DNA of 64,000 nucleotides. Origin: Planomicrobium okeanokoites (lineage in GTDB: Bacteria > Bacillota > Bacilli > Bacillales_A > Planococcaceae). Location of the stretch: positions 186,001 through 250,000 of the forward strand of contig NZ_QQRS01000004.1 of assembly GCF_003428875.1 (NCBI RefSeq), given 5' to 3'. Below the pieces are notes generated by a model. The model did not search any database. It saw nothing but the letters and a program-made list of their open reading frames with translations, and was not told where the DNA came from. This document shows positions 39,880 through 50,136 of this stretch, piece after piece (the first letter of the stretch is position 1; each line of letters opens with the position of its first letter). The position numbers and the translations under genes were made by a program.

Positions 39880-40962
39880 TCACTCCTCTACACATGCCAG
39901 ATTCTGCTCTTTGATCGCTTCCACTGTCGCCTGGCCGATGCCGCTTATGTCATCTAAATCTTCAATCGCTTCAAATGGCCGTAAGCGAATAATTTCTTTT
40001 GCATACGTTTCACCGATTCCCGTAATCTGCTGGAGTTCAGCGGTGGATGCGATGTTGATGTTGATGCAGCGATTCTCCCCTTCAGTCGGGATTCCGGTGC
40101 GGCTGGTCACTACATTATAGGAACTGCCATCTGTTTCAACAATAATCGTGCCATTAACGTCAGTGCCATAAACTTCAGCACCGCTATTTTCGACTGCCGC
40201 CAACACCTCTGCGTGAGGGTGACCATAGGAATTATCCGCTCCCGCACTGTAAATCGCCACTTCCGGTGATACCGCATCCAGAAAAGCACTGCTGGTGGAT
40301 GTATTCGAGCCATGGTGGCCAAGGTGAAGAATTTTCGCTTGCAAATCGGTTCCACTGTCGATCATTTGCTGCTCTTCTTTTACCCCGGCATCTCCAGTGA
40401 AAACAAATTGAATTTCTCCGTATGTCAACTTCATGGAAATTGATTCTTCATTGGCTGCACCGGTAATCCGTTCAGGATAGAGAACATCGATGCGCATTTT
40501 CCCTACGTCAAAAACATCTCCCGCTCTCGGTTCGTAATAATCGGTTCCACTTGCATCTATCGACTGCAGTACATTCAAATAGGTATTGGATGTACTTGGA
40601 TTTCCCGACAGCCAAACTTCTTCCACGCTGAATTCGCCGATAATTTGTGCGAGCTGGCCGATATGATCCGCATCAGGATGCGTACCTACAGCAATATCAA
40701 TCGCTTTGATGCCTGCTGTTTTCAGGTAATCGACAGCTTGGTCAGACTTCCAATGGCCGGCATCAATCAGGATTGCATGCCCGTCGAACTCAAGCAATGT
40801 CGCGTCTCCCTGCCCTACATCGATATAATGCACAGTTAATGTCGAATCCATCGACTCTTTAACCGAATCCCCTTGTTCAGCTGGTTTCTTCGGTGCAACA
40901 GTGTCCTGGCATCCCGCCAGAAAACCAAGCAGCGCAACAGTTAAAATCAAGATTCTTTTCAA
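39880..40962 (-). CDS. MBL-fold ComEC-like lipoprotein with helix-hairpin-helix
   Basis: The 360-residue protein starts with a lipoprotein signal (ILTVALLGFLAGC, lipobox Cys about 18). The metallo-beta-lactamase domain has VGQGDATLLEF, GTHPDADHIGQL (H-x-D-x-D-H type), FTGDAG and LGHHGSNTSTS. The C-terminal 60 residues form a helix-hairpin-helix of the ComEA type (INIASTAELQQITGIG and LDDISGIGQATVE), which binds DNA without sequence preference. This makes a surface nuclease or phosphoesterase likely. Start is TTG with AAGGGAG upstream. Confidence 0.88.
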   Translation of the reverse strand: MKRILILTVALLGFLAGCQDTVAPKKPAEQGDSVKESMDSTLTVHYIDVGQGDATLLEFDGHAILIDAGHWKSDQAVDYLKTAGIKAIDIAVGTHPDADHIGQLAQIIGEFSVEEVWLSGNPSTSNTYLNVLQSIDASGTDYYEPRAGDVFDVGKMRIDVLYPERITGAANEESISMKLTYGEIQFVFTGDAGVKEEQQMIDSGTDLQAKILHLGHHGSNTSTSSAFLDAVSPEVAIYSAGADNSYGHPHAEVLAAVENSGAEVYGTDVNGTIIVETDGSSYNVVTSRTGIPTEGENRCININIASTAELQQITGIGETYAKEIIRLRPFEAIEDLDDISGIGQATVEAIKEQNLACVEE

Positions 40963-41030
40963 AAACTCACTCCCTTAGTTACAGTGAATTTTATCACAGC
41001 TGCTTTAAAAGCGGAGATATAGGAAGACAT

Positions 41031-41065
41031 GAAAAATCCGCCAGAAAGAATATTCCAGGCGGATC
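41031..41065 (-). terminator. Terminator of the SDR gene
   Basis: On the minus strand GATCCGCC and GGCGGATT pair around a 15-base loop, followed by TTTTTC. Confidence 0.8.
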
Positions 41066-41070
41066 TGCAA

Positions 41071-41880
41071 TCAGGTCGACATATAATCTCCACCATTCAT
41101 ATGGAGAAATTGCCCTGTCATATAGGAATTTTGCGGGTCTGCCAAGAAAACGTAGGCTTTTACGAGCTCAAAAGGCTGTCCCGGCCGCCCTGCTGGTACA
41201 TCTTCCCCAAAGTCATCCGCTACGTTAGGGTTTAAATCCCCGAATGTCTTCGTAATCAATGGCGTCCAAATCGGGCCTGGGGCAATACCATTTACCGCGA
41301 TTTCTTCCCGAACCAGACGTCTTGCCAACGAACGGGTCATGGCCACCATCGCGCCATTCGCACCTGAATAATCGATCAGATCCGAATGTCCACGGTAGGC
41401 ATTGATGGAAGCTGTATTGATGATGCGGGACCCTTTTTTCAGATGAGGCAGCGCCGCTCTTACTAAATAGAACATCGCAAAAGCTTTGATTTCGAAAGTT
41501 TTGAGCATCTGTTCATCCGTGATATCCAACGGTGAAGTTTGTGGGTATTGATAGCCCGCATTATTGACGAGAATGTCAATCTGGCCGAAAGTTTCAAGCG
41601 TAAATTGAACAATCTTTTCGCATTCGGCCGATTTCCCCAAATCTCCTTGGAACGCTTTTGCCTCGCCGCCATATTTTCCGATTGTCTGCAGGGTTGCACT
41701 GGCTCCTTCTTCATTGCCTTTGTAGCCGATGACAACTTTTGCTCCTTCTTTCGCGTAGGCTATGGCCACCGCTTGCCCGATACCGCTGCTGGCGCCAGTG
41801 ATAATCGCCACTTTCCCTTCCAGGGCACCGCTTGCTTTATAATCAGTCAAATCTGTGTTATCGAATGATTTATCTGCCAT
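41071..41880 (-). CDS. SDR-family oxidoreductase (YhdF/GsiB-neighbour type)
   Basis: The 269-residue enzyme has TGASSGIGQAVA (nucleotide-binding), NNAGYQYPQTS, the catalytic Ser in TASINAYRG, YSGANGAM in place of the usual YxxxK (the lysine is replaced: Y-S-G-A-N), and IAPGPIWTPL. The missing lysine is unusual for an active SDR. In the related YhdF-type proteins YSATKGA is normal. Start has GGAAAGGTGATC. It follows glgA by 42 bases but a different role is likely. Confidence 0.85.
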   Translation of the reverse strand: MADKSFDNTDLTDYKASGALEGKVAIITGASSGIGQAVAIAYAKEGAKVVIGYKGNEEGASATLQTIGKYGGEAKAFQGDLGKSAECEKIVQFTLETFGQIDILVNNAGYQYPQTSPLDITDEQMLKTFEIKAFAMFYLVRAALPHLKKGSRIINTASINAYRGHSDLIDYSGANGAMVAMTRSLARRLVREEIAVNGIAPGPIWTPLITKTFGDLNPNVADDFGEDVPAGRPGQPFELVKAYVFLADPQNSYMTGQFLHMNGGDYMST

Positions 41881-41922
41881 CAGATCACCTTTCCTTTGGT
41901 CGTTCGATAGTGAATTCCCAGG

Positions 41923-43371
41923 TTATTTTGCGCTAAGGTTTTTCGTCAATTCCTGATAGAGTCCCTCATATAATACGGCAGACTGTTTCCAGGAATAATC
42001 CGCCTCCATGCCATTCTTTTTAATCGCTTCCCAATGTCCCGATTCCTGATAGAACGTTAATGCCCTTCTCACAGCTTCTGTGAAAGTCTCATTCCCTGTG
42101 AAGTCACTCAGAAAACCATTGCCCGTTTGGGTGACGCGGTCATATTCAATGACTGTATCTTTCAAACCGCCTGTTTTATTGGCTACAGGAACGGTTCCGT
42201 AACGCATTGAAATGAGCTGACTTAAACCACAAGGCTCAAAATGGGAAGGCATCAGGAAGATGTCGGCCCCTGCATAAAGCTGGTGTGCAAGGTCTTCGTC
42301 GAAGCCAATATGCACCGCTACTTTATCTGGAAATTCTTTAGCCAGCTGCACGAAAAAGTCTTCAAATTTCTCTTCCCCTGAACCCAGCAGGATAAATTGC
42401 AGTTCATTGGATTGCAGCAATTCCGGCAGAGCCTCCTCCAGGATATCGATTCCTTTTTGGCCCGCAAGCCGCGAAATCATGACGGTCAGCGGAACATCCC
42501 CTTTCACCGGCATACCCATCAATGATTGAGCCTTGCGCTTATTGACCGCTTTTTCTTCGATCGATGAATGGTCATACTCCATTTCAATCGCCAGGTCTGT
42601 GGCGGGATTATAAAACTGAGTATCCAATCCGTTCAGGATTCCGACCAGATCGCCTTTACGTTCCTTAAGCACATCTTCCAGCCCTTCACCATATGCAGCT
42701 GTTAAAATTTCGTCCCGGTAACTTGGACTGACAGTGGTCACTTTATCGGCATAGGAAATGCCGGTCTTGAGCATATTGTAGTTTCCATTCCATTCAATGG
42801 AAGAAAGGTCGAACCGGTTTTCATCCAGTTCAAATCCTTTTGTGAAAACAGTAGTGGCAAAATTGCCTTGAAATTGGAGATTGTGGATCGTCAGAACTGT
42901 TTTAGCGCTTTCTCCAAGCACTTTGAAACGGTTGTCTTTTTTTATCAGCAATGGAATGATGGCTGTATGCCAGTCATGGACGTGGATGATGTCCGCTTTT
43001 ACTTTCATCTCTTTCATTGCGGTCAGGACAGCGATGCTGAAAAAGTTGAAACGCTCCCCATCATCCGGCTCGCCATATATTTTGGACCGTCCGAAATATT
43101 CCCGGCTTTCCAGGAATAAATAACGGATATTTTCATCATTGTACTTGTAGACACCACATGGTTTGATTTCTCCGCCGAAAGAGACAGGAATTTCTTCAAT
43201 CAATGAAAAATGCTGGACGAACTCTTCGGCTATCACATTGTATTTAGGCAGGAATACCGTGACATCGTGTCCGTTTTTCGCCAATTCCTTAGGCAATGCC
43301 CCAATCACGTCAGCCAGCCCTCCTGTTTTTGCAAAAGGTACACACTCTGCCGCTGCCATACTAATTTTCAT
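41923..43371 (-). CDS. glgA: Glycogen synthase
   Basis: This ADP-glucose-dependent GT5 glucosyltransferase elongates glycogen. The 482-residue protein has KTGGLADV at 15-22, a central HDWHTAIIPLL, SRLAGQKGIDI, and the C-terminal FEPCGLSQLISMRYGT with the conserved Glu. Last gene of the glgBCDA operon; its ATG overlaps the glgD stop by four bases. Confidence 0.96.
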   Translation of the reverse strand: MKISMAAAECVPFAKTGGLADVIGALPKELAKNGHDVTVFLPKYNVIAEEFVQHFSLIEEIPVSFGGEIKPCGVYKYNDENIRYLFLESREYFGRSKIYGEPDDGERFNFFSIAVLTAMKEMKVKADIIHVHDWHTAIIPLLIKKDNRFKVLGESAKTVLTIHNLQFQGNFATTVFTKGFELDENRFDLSSIEWNGNYNMLKTGISYADKVTTVSPSYRDEILTAAYGEGLEDVLKERKGDLVGILNGLDTQFYNPATDLAIEMEYDHSSIEEKAVNKRKAQSLMGMPVKGDVPLTVMISRLAGQKGIDILEEALPELLQSNELQFILLGSGEEKFEDFFVQLAKEFPDKVAVHIGFDEDLAHQLYAGADIFLMPSHFEPCGLSQLISMRYGTVPVANKTGGLKDTVIEYDRVTQTGNGFLSDFTGNETFTEAVRRALTFYQESGHWEAIKKNGMEADYSWKQSAVLYEGLYQELTKNLSAK

Positions 43372-44390
43372 AGGACTTCTCCCTCCGAAACTTCGCTGCC
43401 TTTGCGGATAATTACCGGTTTTTCTTTTGTCCCATGCAGTACACTGCCAGCTTTGATGCGTACATCTTTATCCGCAACTACATAAAGCAAATCACAATTA
43501 TCTTCTATTACACATTTTTGCATGATGATGCAATTTTCGAGTTTTGAATTCCTGCCGATTTCCACCGCTCTGCTCAGAATACTGTCACTGACCTGGCCTT
43601 CCAATAAGCTTCCGTTTGCAACCAGGGACCGCTTAACACTCGATCCCTTCATATATTTGGTCGGCGGTTCATCTTTGACTTTCGTATAGATCGGTTTTTC
43701 GGGCAGGAACAGCTGCCTCCATGTCACTTCGTTCAACAGCGCCATCGATTCATTGAAATAGCTTTCCATTGAATTGATCAGCACGAAATAACCTTCATAT
43801 TGGTATTGCGAAAAGGTATATGGCTTTCTCTTAAGATTCACGATATCTTCAACACTCACAACCCGATTTTCCCGGAAACTCTTGATCATCTCCATTAATA
43901 ATTCCTTGGATAAGATGTAAGATTTCATGCATTCCCCGTCCCGGACCGCCTCTGTAATATCGGCTCCTGACGCTAAATGGGCATCCAGCATATCGTTATA
44001 ATCCAGTTGCGAAATGGAAAAGGCACTGGTTACAACGACGTAGGGCTGCGTGCTTTTCTTGAAGAAACTGAGATGGTCCTCAAGCGCCGCAAAGGAACCG
44101 ACACTCAATTGGTCGCCTTCCCGTTGTGAGGTGGGCAAAAAATAAAGTCCGTTTCTGCGGCGGTCCAGATCCCAGCTTTTCCCTTTCCCTATATGATCCA
44201 TCAGCGAAACACTTTGCTGTGAAGCAAAGACTCCGACTGAACTGATATCCGAATTCACAATATTGGATAATGCAAAATCGATTAAGCGATACCTGCCTGC
44301 AAATGGAATCGAGGCGGACGACCGGTACATCGCCAATTCCTTCAGTCCCGGAATCGTGACAGTCGCATCAATTACTGCTGCTAAGCGCAT
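43368..44390 (-). CDS. glgD: Glucose-1-phosphate adenylyltransferase subunit GlgD
   Basis: The 340-residue protein is the non-catalytic partner subunit found in Firmicutes. It has the nucleotidyltransferase fold ([28 protein letters not shown]) but lacks the GGxGTRL loop of the catalytic subunit, and ends in a left-handed beta helix ([20 protein letters not shown] in two coils). The ATG has AAGGGAG eight bases upstream; a GTG three codons earlier sits inside that site. It overlaps glgC by 23 bases. Confidence 0.94.
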   Translation of the reverse strand: MRLAAVIDATVTIPGLKELAMYRSSASIPFAGRYRLIDFALSNIVNSDISSVGVFASQQSVSLMDHIGKGKSWDLDRRRNGLYFLPTSQREGDQLSVGSFAALEDHLSFFKKSTQPYVVVTSAFSISQLDYNDMLDAHLASGADITEAVRDGECMKSYILSKELLMEMIKSFRENRVVSVEDIVNLKRKPYTFSQYQYEGYFVLINSMESYFNESMALLNEVTWRQLFLPEKPIYTKVKDEPPTKYMKGSSVKRSLVANGSLLEGQVSDSILSRAVEIGRNSKLENCIIMQKCVIEDNCDLLYVVADKDVRIKAGSVLHGTKEKPVIIRKGSEVSEGEVL

Positions 44391-45534
44391 CGTCTTCACT
44401 CCCTTCCCAATTCCTGATCGTTTCTTTTGTTAAAAGAGTGATTTCCCCATCTTTTTTCTGCAGCGTAAAATTGGCGGGAATTCTGAGATCAGGCGTTATG
44501 ATCGCCCTGCTGATTTTTGCACCCGATCCGACTACCGTCCCTGCCATTACCACACATTCATCAATCTCTGCCCCTTCTTTGATATGGACATCCTGAGAAA
44601 TAACGGATCTCCTGACTTTGCCTTCGATGATGCAGCCTTCATTGACAAATGATTCCTGAATTTCACATGTCGACGTCACTACTTGCGGAGGCAGCTGAGG
44701 ATTGGATGAAAAAATCCTCCAGGCCGAATCGTGGAGCACGAGACCCGAGTCCAGTTCCAGCAAATCCATATTCGCTTCCCAAAGACTCTCCACTGTCCCC
44801 ACGTCTTTCCAATAGCCTTTATATGGATAAGCGACCATTTTTTCATTGTTTTCAAGCATGGCCGGAATGATATCTTTGCCGAAATCATGGCTCGACTCTT
44901 CTTGTTCCGCGTCTCTTGCCAAGTATTCCTTCAGCTTTTGGTAATTAAAGATATATACGCCCATAGAGGCTAAATTAGTTTGTGGGTCAGCCGGCTTTTC
45001 CACAAATCTCTTAATCTGCATTTCTTCATCCGTCTCCATCAAGCCAAAGCGGCTGGCCTCTTCCCATGGCACTTCAATAACTGAAATCGTGGCATCCGCC
45101 TGATGCTTGATATGGAAATCGAGCATCAGCATATAATTCATCTTATATATATGGTCACCCGATAGAATCAGGACATATTCCGGTTGATGCGCCTCTAAAA
45201 ATTTCATGTTCTGATGAATCGCATTCGCGGTTCCGTCATACCATTTGATGCCGTCAGCTTCAGCATATGGCGGGAGCATCGTCACACCACCGTTGCGGCG
45301 GTCGAGATCCCATGGGGTTCCAAGACCGATATACTGATGCAATAAATGCGGCTGGTATTGCGTCAAAACTCCAACTGTATGGATTTCTGAATTTGTGCAA
45401 TTGGATAATGGAAAATCTATAATGCGGTATTTCCCGCCAAATGGAATGGCTGGTTTTGCAACCGCGTAAGTAAGTTCTTTCAACCGGGTTCCTTGACCAC
45501 CGGCCAATAGCATTGCAACAATCTGCTTTTTCAA
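44368..45534 (-). CDS. glgC: Glucose-1-phosphate adenylyltransferase catalytic subunit
   Basis: Makes ADP-glucose from glucose-1-phosphate and ATP. The 388-residue protein has [16 protein letters not shown] near the N-terminus, [22 protein letters not shown] (catalytic Asp), and the C-terminal beta helix. Start is TTG at 45534, nine bases after AAAGGGAG, overlapping the glgB stop by four bases (TTGA); an in-frame codon 13 residues earlier has no site. Confidence 0.95.
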   Translation of the reverse strand: MKKQIVAMLLAGGQGTRLKELTYAVAKPAIPFGGKYRIIDFPLSNCTNSEIHTVGVLTQYQPHLLHQYIGLGTPWDLDRRNGGVTMLPPYAEADGIKWYDGTANAIHQNMKFLEAHQPEYVLILSGDHIYKMNYMLMLDFHIKHQADATISVIEVPWEEASRFGLMETDEEMQIKRFVEKPADPQTNLASMGVYIFNYQKLKEYLARDAEQEESSHDFGKDIIPAMLENNEKMVAYPYKGYWKDVGTVESLWEANMDLLELDSGLVLHDSAWRIFSSNPQLPPQVVTSTCEIQESFVNEGCIIEGKVRRSVISQDVHIKEGAEIDECVVMAGTVVGSGAKISRAIITPDLRIPANFTLQKKDGEITLLTKETIRNWEGSEDDALSSSN

Positions 45535-47414
45535 TCCGCTTCGCTCCCTTTCTCCATCAATTTCCAGATACACATTGTAAATGCAGGCAACTCAATTTCT
45601 ATGGATTTTTCCTGCCCATCCGCTCCAACATCTTCAGCTGCAGCCGTCTGCATGCCGCCTTTCTGGATGCCCCCATATTTGGCCGCGGCGCTTGAAAAGA
45701 CCTGTTCATACAGACCGGCACCCGGAACCCCGACACGAAATCCGGGATAGGCGAGGTGCGAAAAATTACACAGGACGATGCATTCATCTCCCGGCTCCTT
45801 TCCTCTTCTGATGAATGAAGCGACACTTTGTTCGTGATTATCCGCATCAAGCCAAACAAATCCTTTCGGATGATCATCCAATTGATGCAGTGACCTTTCC
45901 CTTTTATAAAATGCCAACAGGTCTTTCGTAAAATAAGCCGTCTTTTGATGCGCCGTCTGTTCCAGCGAACCCCAATCCAGTTCCGGCTTAAATTCCCATT
46001 CATCGAAATGCCCGAATTCCTGGCCCATGAATAATAACTTTTTACCGGGATGGGTAATCCAAAAACCAAGCAGCAAACGCAATTGGCTGAACTTCTCTTC
46101 CATTGTTCCCGGCAATTTATTCAGCAGCGATTTTTCTCCATGAACCACTTCATCATGTGAAAAAGCCAGGATATAACGCTCATCATACTGATACATCAAG
46201 GAGAAATTCATCCTTTCATGGTGATCCGAGCGTTCCGACGGCTGCTCTTTCATATACGAGAGCGTGTCATGCATCCATCCGAAATTCCATTTATAATCGA
46301 AACCGACTCCATGTTCTTCCGGTGCATGCGTTACTTTCGGATGCCCCCATGCATCTTCGGCAATAAGAATCGAATCGGGAAATTCTTTTTTTACACTCGA
46401 AATTAATGTTCTTAAAAAATTTTTGCCCTCTTCATTAAAAACCCGCGACTCGTCATTTGGTACGAAAAGCTGGGTAATGACTGCATCCATCCGAAAGCCG
46501 TCGAACTTGAATTCCTCCATCCAATAGTGGGCGCTCGAAAGCAGGAAACTCACCACTTCGCCTCTTTGAATATCGAAATTCAATGTGCCCCAGTCGTAGT
46601 TCACCCGTCTCTCTTCACGGGATTCTTCGTAAAGCGGTTTCCCGTTGAACAACGAAAGCGCAAAAGCGTCACTGCAGAAATGTCCCGGAATCCAGTCCAA
46701 AAACAGTCCGATGTCATTTTCTGCGCAAACAGAAACGAAATACTTCAAGTCATCAGCGATGCCATAGCGGATTGTCGGCGCAAAATAGCCGGTTGCCTGG
46801 TACCCCCAGGACTCATCTAGAGGGTGCTCAGTAATCGGCAGGATTTCAATATGCGTAAAGCCCATGCTCTTCACATAAGGAACCAGTTCATCAGCCAATT
46901 CCCGATAACTCAAAAAACCTCCCTGGTCATTCCTTTTCCAGGTTCCGATATGCAATTCATAGATCGCCATCGGTTTTTCAACGTGGTTTTCAGCCAGTAT
47001 TCCCTTCTTTTTCATGACTTCTTCCTGCCAATCATGCTGCGAAGCTTCGGCGATTACGGATTTTATCCGCGGTCTCATTTCTCCCTGTCTGGCATAAGGA
47101 TCAGATTTCTCAAGAAGTTCGCCATTGGACAGAAGAATTTCATAAATATAGGAATATCCCGTCAAATCCTCCGGGATCCGGGTTTGCCAAATCGTTTCAT
47201 CATGCGGCAGGCGTTTCATTTCATAAGAAACCTTTTCATTGCTGCCAGGCTTATAGACCGAGGCCGTTACCCTTTCAACATCAGGGACCCATAACGTGAA
47301 TGAGGTGCAGCCCCTTTCGACTTTGGCACCGAAGTATCGGTAAGCATCGTTCATCTTGCCGTCATGGAAGTCCTTCAATTTATCTGCCGTCAACTCTTCT
47401 TCCCGGATAATCAC
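45531..47414 (-). CDS. glgB: 1,4-alpha-glucan branching enzyme
   Basis: This GH13 enzyme makes the alpha-1,6 branches of glycogen. The 627-residue protein has an N-terminal CBM48-like part, then [25 protein letters not shown] (nucleophile Asp), [10 protein letters not shown] (acid/base Glu), FSHDEVVHG (third Asp) and a C-terminal beta domain. The start chosen is GTG at 47414, with AGGAGGAG before it; an ATG six codons upstream contains that site. First gene of glgBCDA; a glgP gene is not adjacent. Confidence 0.95.
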   Translation of the reverse strand: MIIREEELTADKLKDFHDGKMNDAYRYFGAKVERGCTSFTLWVPDVERVTASVYKPGSNEKVSYEMKRLPHDETIWQTRIPEDLTGYSYIYEILLSNGELLEKSDPYARQGEMRPRIKSVIAEASQHDWQEEVMKKKGILAENHVEKPMAIYELHIGTWKRNDQGGFLSYRELADELVPYVKSMGFTHIEILPITEHPLDESWGYQATGYFAPTIRYGIADDLKYFVSVCAENDIGLFLDWIPGHFCSDAFALSLFNGKPLYEESREERRVNYDWGTLNFDIQRGEVVSFLLSSAHYWMEEFKFDGFRMDAVITQLFVPNDESRVFNEEGKNFLRTLISSVKKEFPDSILIAEDAWGHPKVTHAPEEHGVGFDYKWNFGWMHDTLSYMKEQPSERSDHHERMNFSLMYQYDERYILAFSHDEVVHGEKSLLNKLPGTMEEKFSQLRLLLGFWITHPGKKLLFMGQEFGHFDEWEFKPELDWGSLEQTAHQKTAYFTKDLLAFYKRERSLHQLDDHPKGFVWLDADNHEQSVASFIRRGKEPGDECIVLCNFSHLAYPGFRVGVPGAGLYEQVFSSAAAKYGGIQKGGMQTAAAEDVGADGQEKSIEIELPAFTMCIWKLMEKGSEAD

Positions 47415-47685
47415 ACGAACTCCTCCTAACATCGCCTTTCCTTAATTATCTATCTTTAGTAGATTCTACACGCCGCATGATAATCCTTTGTAAATTAACT
47501 AAATTTTTCGTAAATTAAATTACAAATATTTATTTTTTTTTTGATTTTCGAGTCGATTTGAACGCTATGAATCCTTCTGTTCGAAATATTTACACATGTT
47601 TTTGGAGTCTGGTACTTGTTTGGCGGCTTTATATCCACTACGCTTATAAGGATTCACGATAGCAATTCAGAAAGGACGGGTACTA

Positions 47686-48264
47686 TTGCTGAAGATGAAG
47701 TGGTTTGCCCTTTTAATAACGTTAAGTCTTTTTCTTGCCGGCTGCGGCCAGGAAATAAAAGATCCCGTCAATTGGGAAATAGAAGATTTCACTTTCACCA
47801 ATCAGAATAATGAAGATGTGAGTCTGGAAGATCTGGAAGGCGAGGTCTGGCTGGCAGATTTCGTATTCACCAATTGCACGACTGTCTGCTTGCCGATGAT
47901 GGCGAATATGACCGAATTGCAGGAGCAATTGAAACAGGAAGGTCTTGATGTGCGGATTGTTTCGTTCAGTGTGGATCCAACGATTGATACACCAGAAGTT
48001 TTAAAATCCTATGCTGAGAATTACGGCGCAGATCTGAACAGCTGGGACTTGCTGACAGGCTATTCTCCCGAAGAAATCGATGCATTCGCAATGGAGAATT
48101 TCAAAAGCGTCGCCAGAAAGCCGGCAAATGAAGACCAAGTTGTCCACGGCACTTCTTTTTATCTCGTCGATCAGGAAGGTGTCGTCCGCAAATTCTATGA
48201 TGGCATCGATCCCCCGACAGAAGAAATCATGAGCGATATCGAAATTCTTTTGGCGGAGGAATAA
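47686..48264 (+). CDS. SCO1/SenC copper chaperone lipoprotein
   Basis: The 192-residue lipoprotein (lipobox LAGC, Cys20) has a thioredoxin fold with the copper-binding FTNCTTVCLPM (C64-x3-C68) and a later His in VVHGTSFYLV. It delivers copper to the CuA centre of cytochrome oxidase, as in YpmQ/ScoA of Bacillus. The start is TTG at 47686 with AAAGGA nine bases upstream; an ATG three codons later is too far from the site. Followed by a small membrane protein three bases after. Confidence 0.92.
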   Translation: MLKMKWFALLITLSLFLAGCGQEIKDPVNWEIEDFTFTNQNNEDVSLEDLEGEVWLADFVFTNCTTVCLPMMANMTELQEQLKQEGLDVRIVSFSVDPTIDTPEVLKSYAENYGADLNSWDLLTGYSPEEIDAFAMENFKSVARKPANEDQVVHGTSFYLVDQEGVVRKFYDGIDPPTEEIMSDIEILLAEE

Positions 48265-48267
48265 GCG

Positions 48268-48597
48268 ATGAAAAAGATGAAGATCTGGATTTTGCTCGGC
48301 ATTTTGGCTGCAGCCGCTTTTTTGATTTTCCTTTTCGTTCCGCGTGAGAATGTTCCCCCACCCAACACTCGGGTGGTTCTTGAGCATACCCACCGGACTT
48401 ATATCGCCCCTTCGTGTTTCCAGGAAGCGGACGCGACAAATTACCTCGAAGAGTCGACGCTTGAGCAAGCAAAGGAATTAAATTATCCGCCGCATACCGA
48501 CTGTACGGCAGAAGCTTTTGAAGGAAATGTGGAAAGCCGGTTCACAAGCATCTTGAAAGAATTCGGCGTCATCGAAAAAGAATCAGTGGACTGGTAA
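48268..48597 (+). CDS. Small membrane-anchored protein with SCO protein
   Basis: The 109-residue protein has one N-terminal membrane segment (IWILLGILAAAAFLIFLFV) and a short outside domain with two conserved cysteines (APSCFQEAD and HTDCTAEAF) and a TRVVLEHTHRTYIAP segment. Not recognised. Its start is three bases after the SCO gene stop, so it may act with it in oxidase maturation, but this is inference. Confidence 0.75.
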   Translation: MKKMKIWILLGILAAAAFLIFLFVPRENVPPPNTRVVLEHTHRTYIAPSCFQEADATNYLEESTLEQAKELNYPPHTDCTAEAFEGNVESRFTSILKEFGVIEKESVDW

Positions 48598-48603
48598 ACA
48601 GAA

Positions 48604-48639
48604 AACAGGCCGCGGACATTTGTCCGCGGCCTGTTTATT
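48604..48639 (+). terminator. Terminator after SCO operon
   Basis: AACAGGCCGCGGACA and TGTCCGCGGCCTGTT form a perfect 15-bp stem with a 2-base loop centre, then TTATTC. Confidence 0.85.
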
Positions 48640-48663
48640 CTTTAAGAACAGGAAGAATATAAA

Positions 48664-48840
48664 CGATATTGCGCAAAACAGCTTCGCTTTCCTGGGGACT
48701 TGCACTGAGCTAACTCGGTCTCGGTCCCCTTCGCCCGAGTGGATCTCAGCACTTCGCTCGAAACGGAGTTGGAAAGCCAACTCAGTTTCTGCTCCCTTGG
48801 GAGTCTCTCTGTTTTGCTCCATATCTCAGATACCTTTCTA
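48664..48840 (+). repeat. Dispersed structured repeat, copy 4
   Basis: Nearly identical to copy 3 and in the same orientation. It lies 25 bases after a strong terminator, between convergent genes. The right flank TACCTTTCTACAAAG matches copy 2 as well, placing the end of the shared unit some 25 bases beyond the GCTGTTTTGC end. The rest of the 370-bp gap to the pgl stop holds no gene. Confidence 0.9.
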
Positions 48841-48967
48841 CAAAGTATGTCTTTTCAAGTCTGTTTCAAATAAGAAGTAGATGTTTTGAATCTGCACAAA
48901 ACCAGCACAAAATAACATGGAGTGAATGACAAAGACATACTCCCTGAATCACCATTTCCTCTTTTTT

Positions 48968-50014
48968 CTATATTTCCGGTTCGATGATTTTCACACAGAC
49001 TGGCGCCTTAGTTTTTATTTCCTGTGCAAGTTCGATCGCCCGGCCGTCTTCCAGTTTCAAAACTGTGAGGGTATCCGATTTCTCGTTAGCCGCAATCAGC
49101 CATTCCCCGCCTGGAACCAATGAGAAATGGCGCGGTCCCGCTCCACCGCTGCTCGTGAATTCCGGACTGCGGAGTTTGCCGCTTTCATCGATTTCAAAAG
49201 AGACGATGCTGTCATTCCCTCTGTTCGAAGCATAAAGGAATTTTCCATCTTCGGATACAACCACTTCCGCAGCCGTATTTTCTCCCTCGAAAGCTGTCGG
49301 CAGAAGTGACACGCGCTGAATTGGCTTGATTTCACTTTCCTGTCCAACCGTCAGAACCGTCATCGTCGAATCCAGTTCACCCAGCGAATAAATCAGTGGC
49401 AATTTCGGATGGAATGCCAAATGCCTCGGACCGCTTCCCGGTTCTGTATCTACTGCGTGATCAAGCGCCAGTTTCCCGTTTTGCATATCAAGCTGATAAA
49501 AGTAAATTGTATCCGTTCCAAGATCCGAGACAGCAAACAGATTTTCCCCTGGCACTTGAATGATGGAATGCGGATGGGCAGCATCCTGCCTTTCATGATT
49601 CGGCCCCGTTCCTTCATGCTGCACTGAGTCGGTCATTCCCCCGATGGACCCGTCTTCTTTCAGTTCAAAGACATTCACGTTCCCACCGGAATAATTGACA
49701 GACAGCAGCCATTTGCCGCTTCGATCAATCGTGACATAAGCAGGATGATCGCCATTTCCGCTGCTGCGGCTGTGTTCCTGTATCATGCCGTTATCCGAAT
49801 CCAGCTTGTAGGATACCAGTTCGCCATCGAAATCTTCACTGCCGGATACCGCTAATTCCTGTGATGGATGAATCGTGAGGAATGATGGACGTTCAATTCC
49901 GCTGACTCCTGCCACTTCCTTGAGCGTCCCAGAATCCGTATCGAACTCCCACAGTTTGATGCCTTTTTCTTCTCGGCCCGAATATGAACCTGTAAGCATA
50001 TGAAGAATTGCCAA
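48968..50014 (-). CDS. pgl: 6-phosphogluconolactonase (Pgl, lactonase family)
   Basis: The 348-residue, seven-bladed beta-propeller lactonase matches Bacillus Pgl/YkgB in length: blades with SGSEDFDGELVSY, GDHPAYVTIDRSGKWLLSVNYSGGNV (in parts) and GPRHLAFHPKLPLIYSLGE. It hydrolyses 6-phosphogluconolactone in the pentose phosphate pathway. The start is TTG with AAGGAGGAG upstream. Confidence 0.9.
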   Translation of the reverse strand: MAILHMLTGSYSGREEKGIKLWEFDTDSGTLKEVAGVSGIERPSFLTIHPSQELAVSGSEDFDGELVSYKLDSDNGMIQEHSRSSGNGDHPAYVTIDRSGKWLLSVNYSGGNVNVFELKEDGSIGGMTDSVQHEGTGPNHERQDAAHPHSIIQVPGENLFAVSDLGTDTIYFYQLDMQNGKLALDHAVDTEPGSGPRHLAFHPKLPLIYSLGELDSTMTVLTVGQESEIKPIQRVSLLPTAFEGENTAAEVVVSEDGKFLYASNRGNDSIVSFEIDESGKLRSPEFTSSGGAGPRHFSLVPGGEWLIAANEKSDTLTVLKLEDGRAIELAQEIKTKAPVCVKIIEPEI

Positions 50015-50102
50015 ACAAAACTCCTCCTTCTGCGTCGCCGACTCCCACTCGTCAGCCGCTCAATTTATATATAGCCTATCAAACCGGATTGGTTTAAGCC
50101 AC

Positions 50103-50129
50103 AAAAAATCCACCTTGTGACAGGTGGAT
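50103..50129 (-). terminator. Terminator of the 50137 membrane-protein gene
   Basis: ATCCACCT and AGGTGGAT pair around a 6-base loop; TTTTTT follows on the minus strand. Confidence 0.85.
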
Positions 50130-50136
50130 GATTGGC

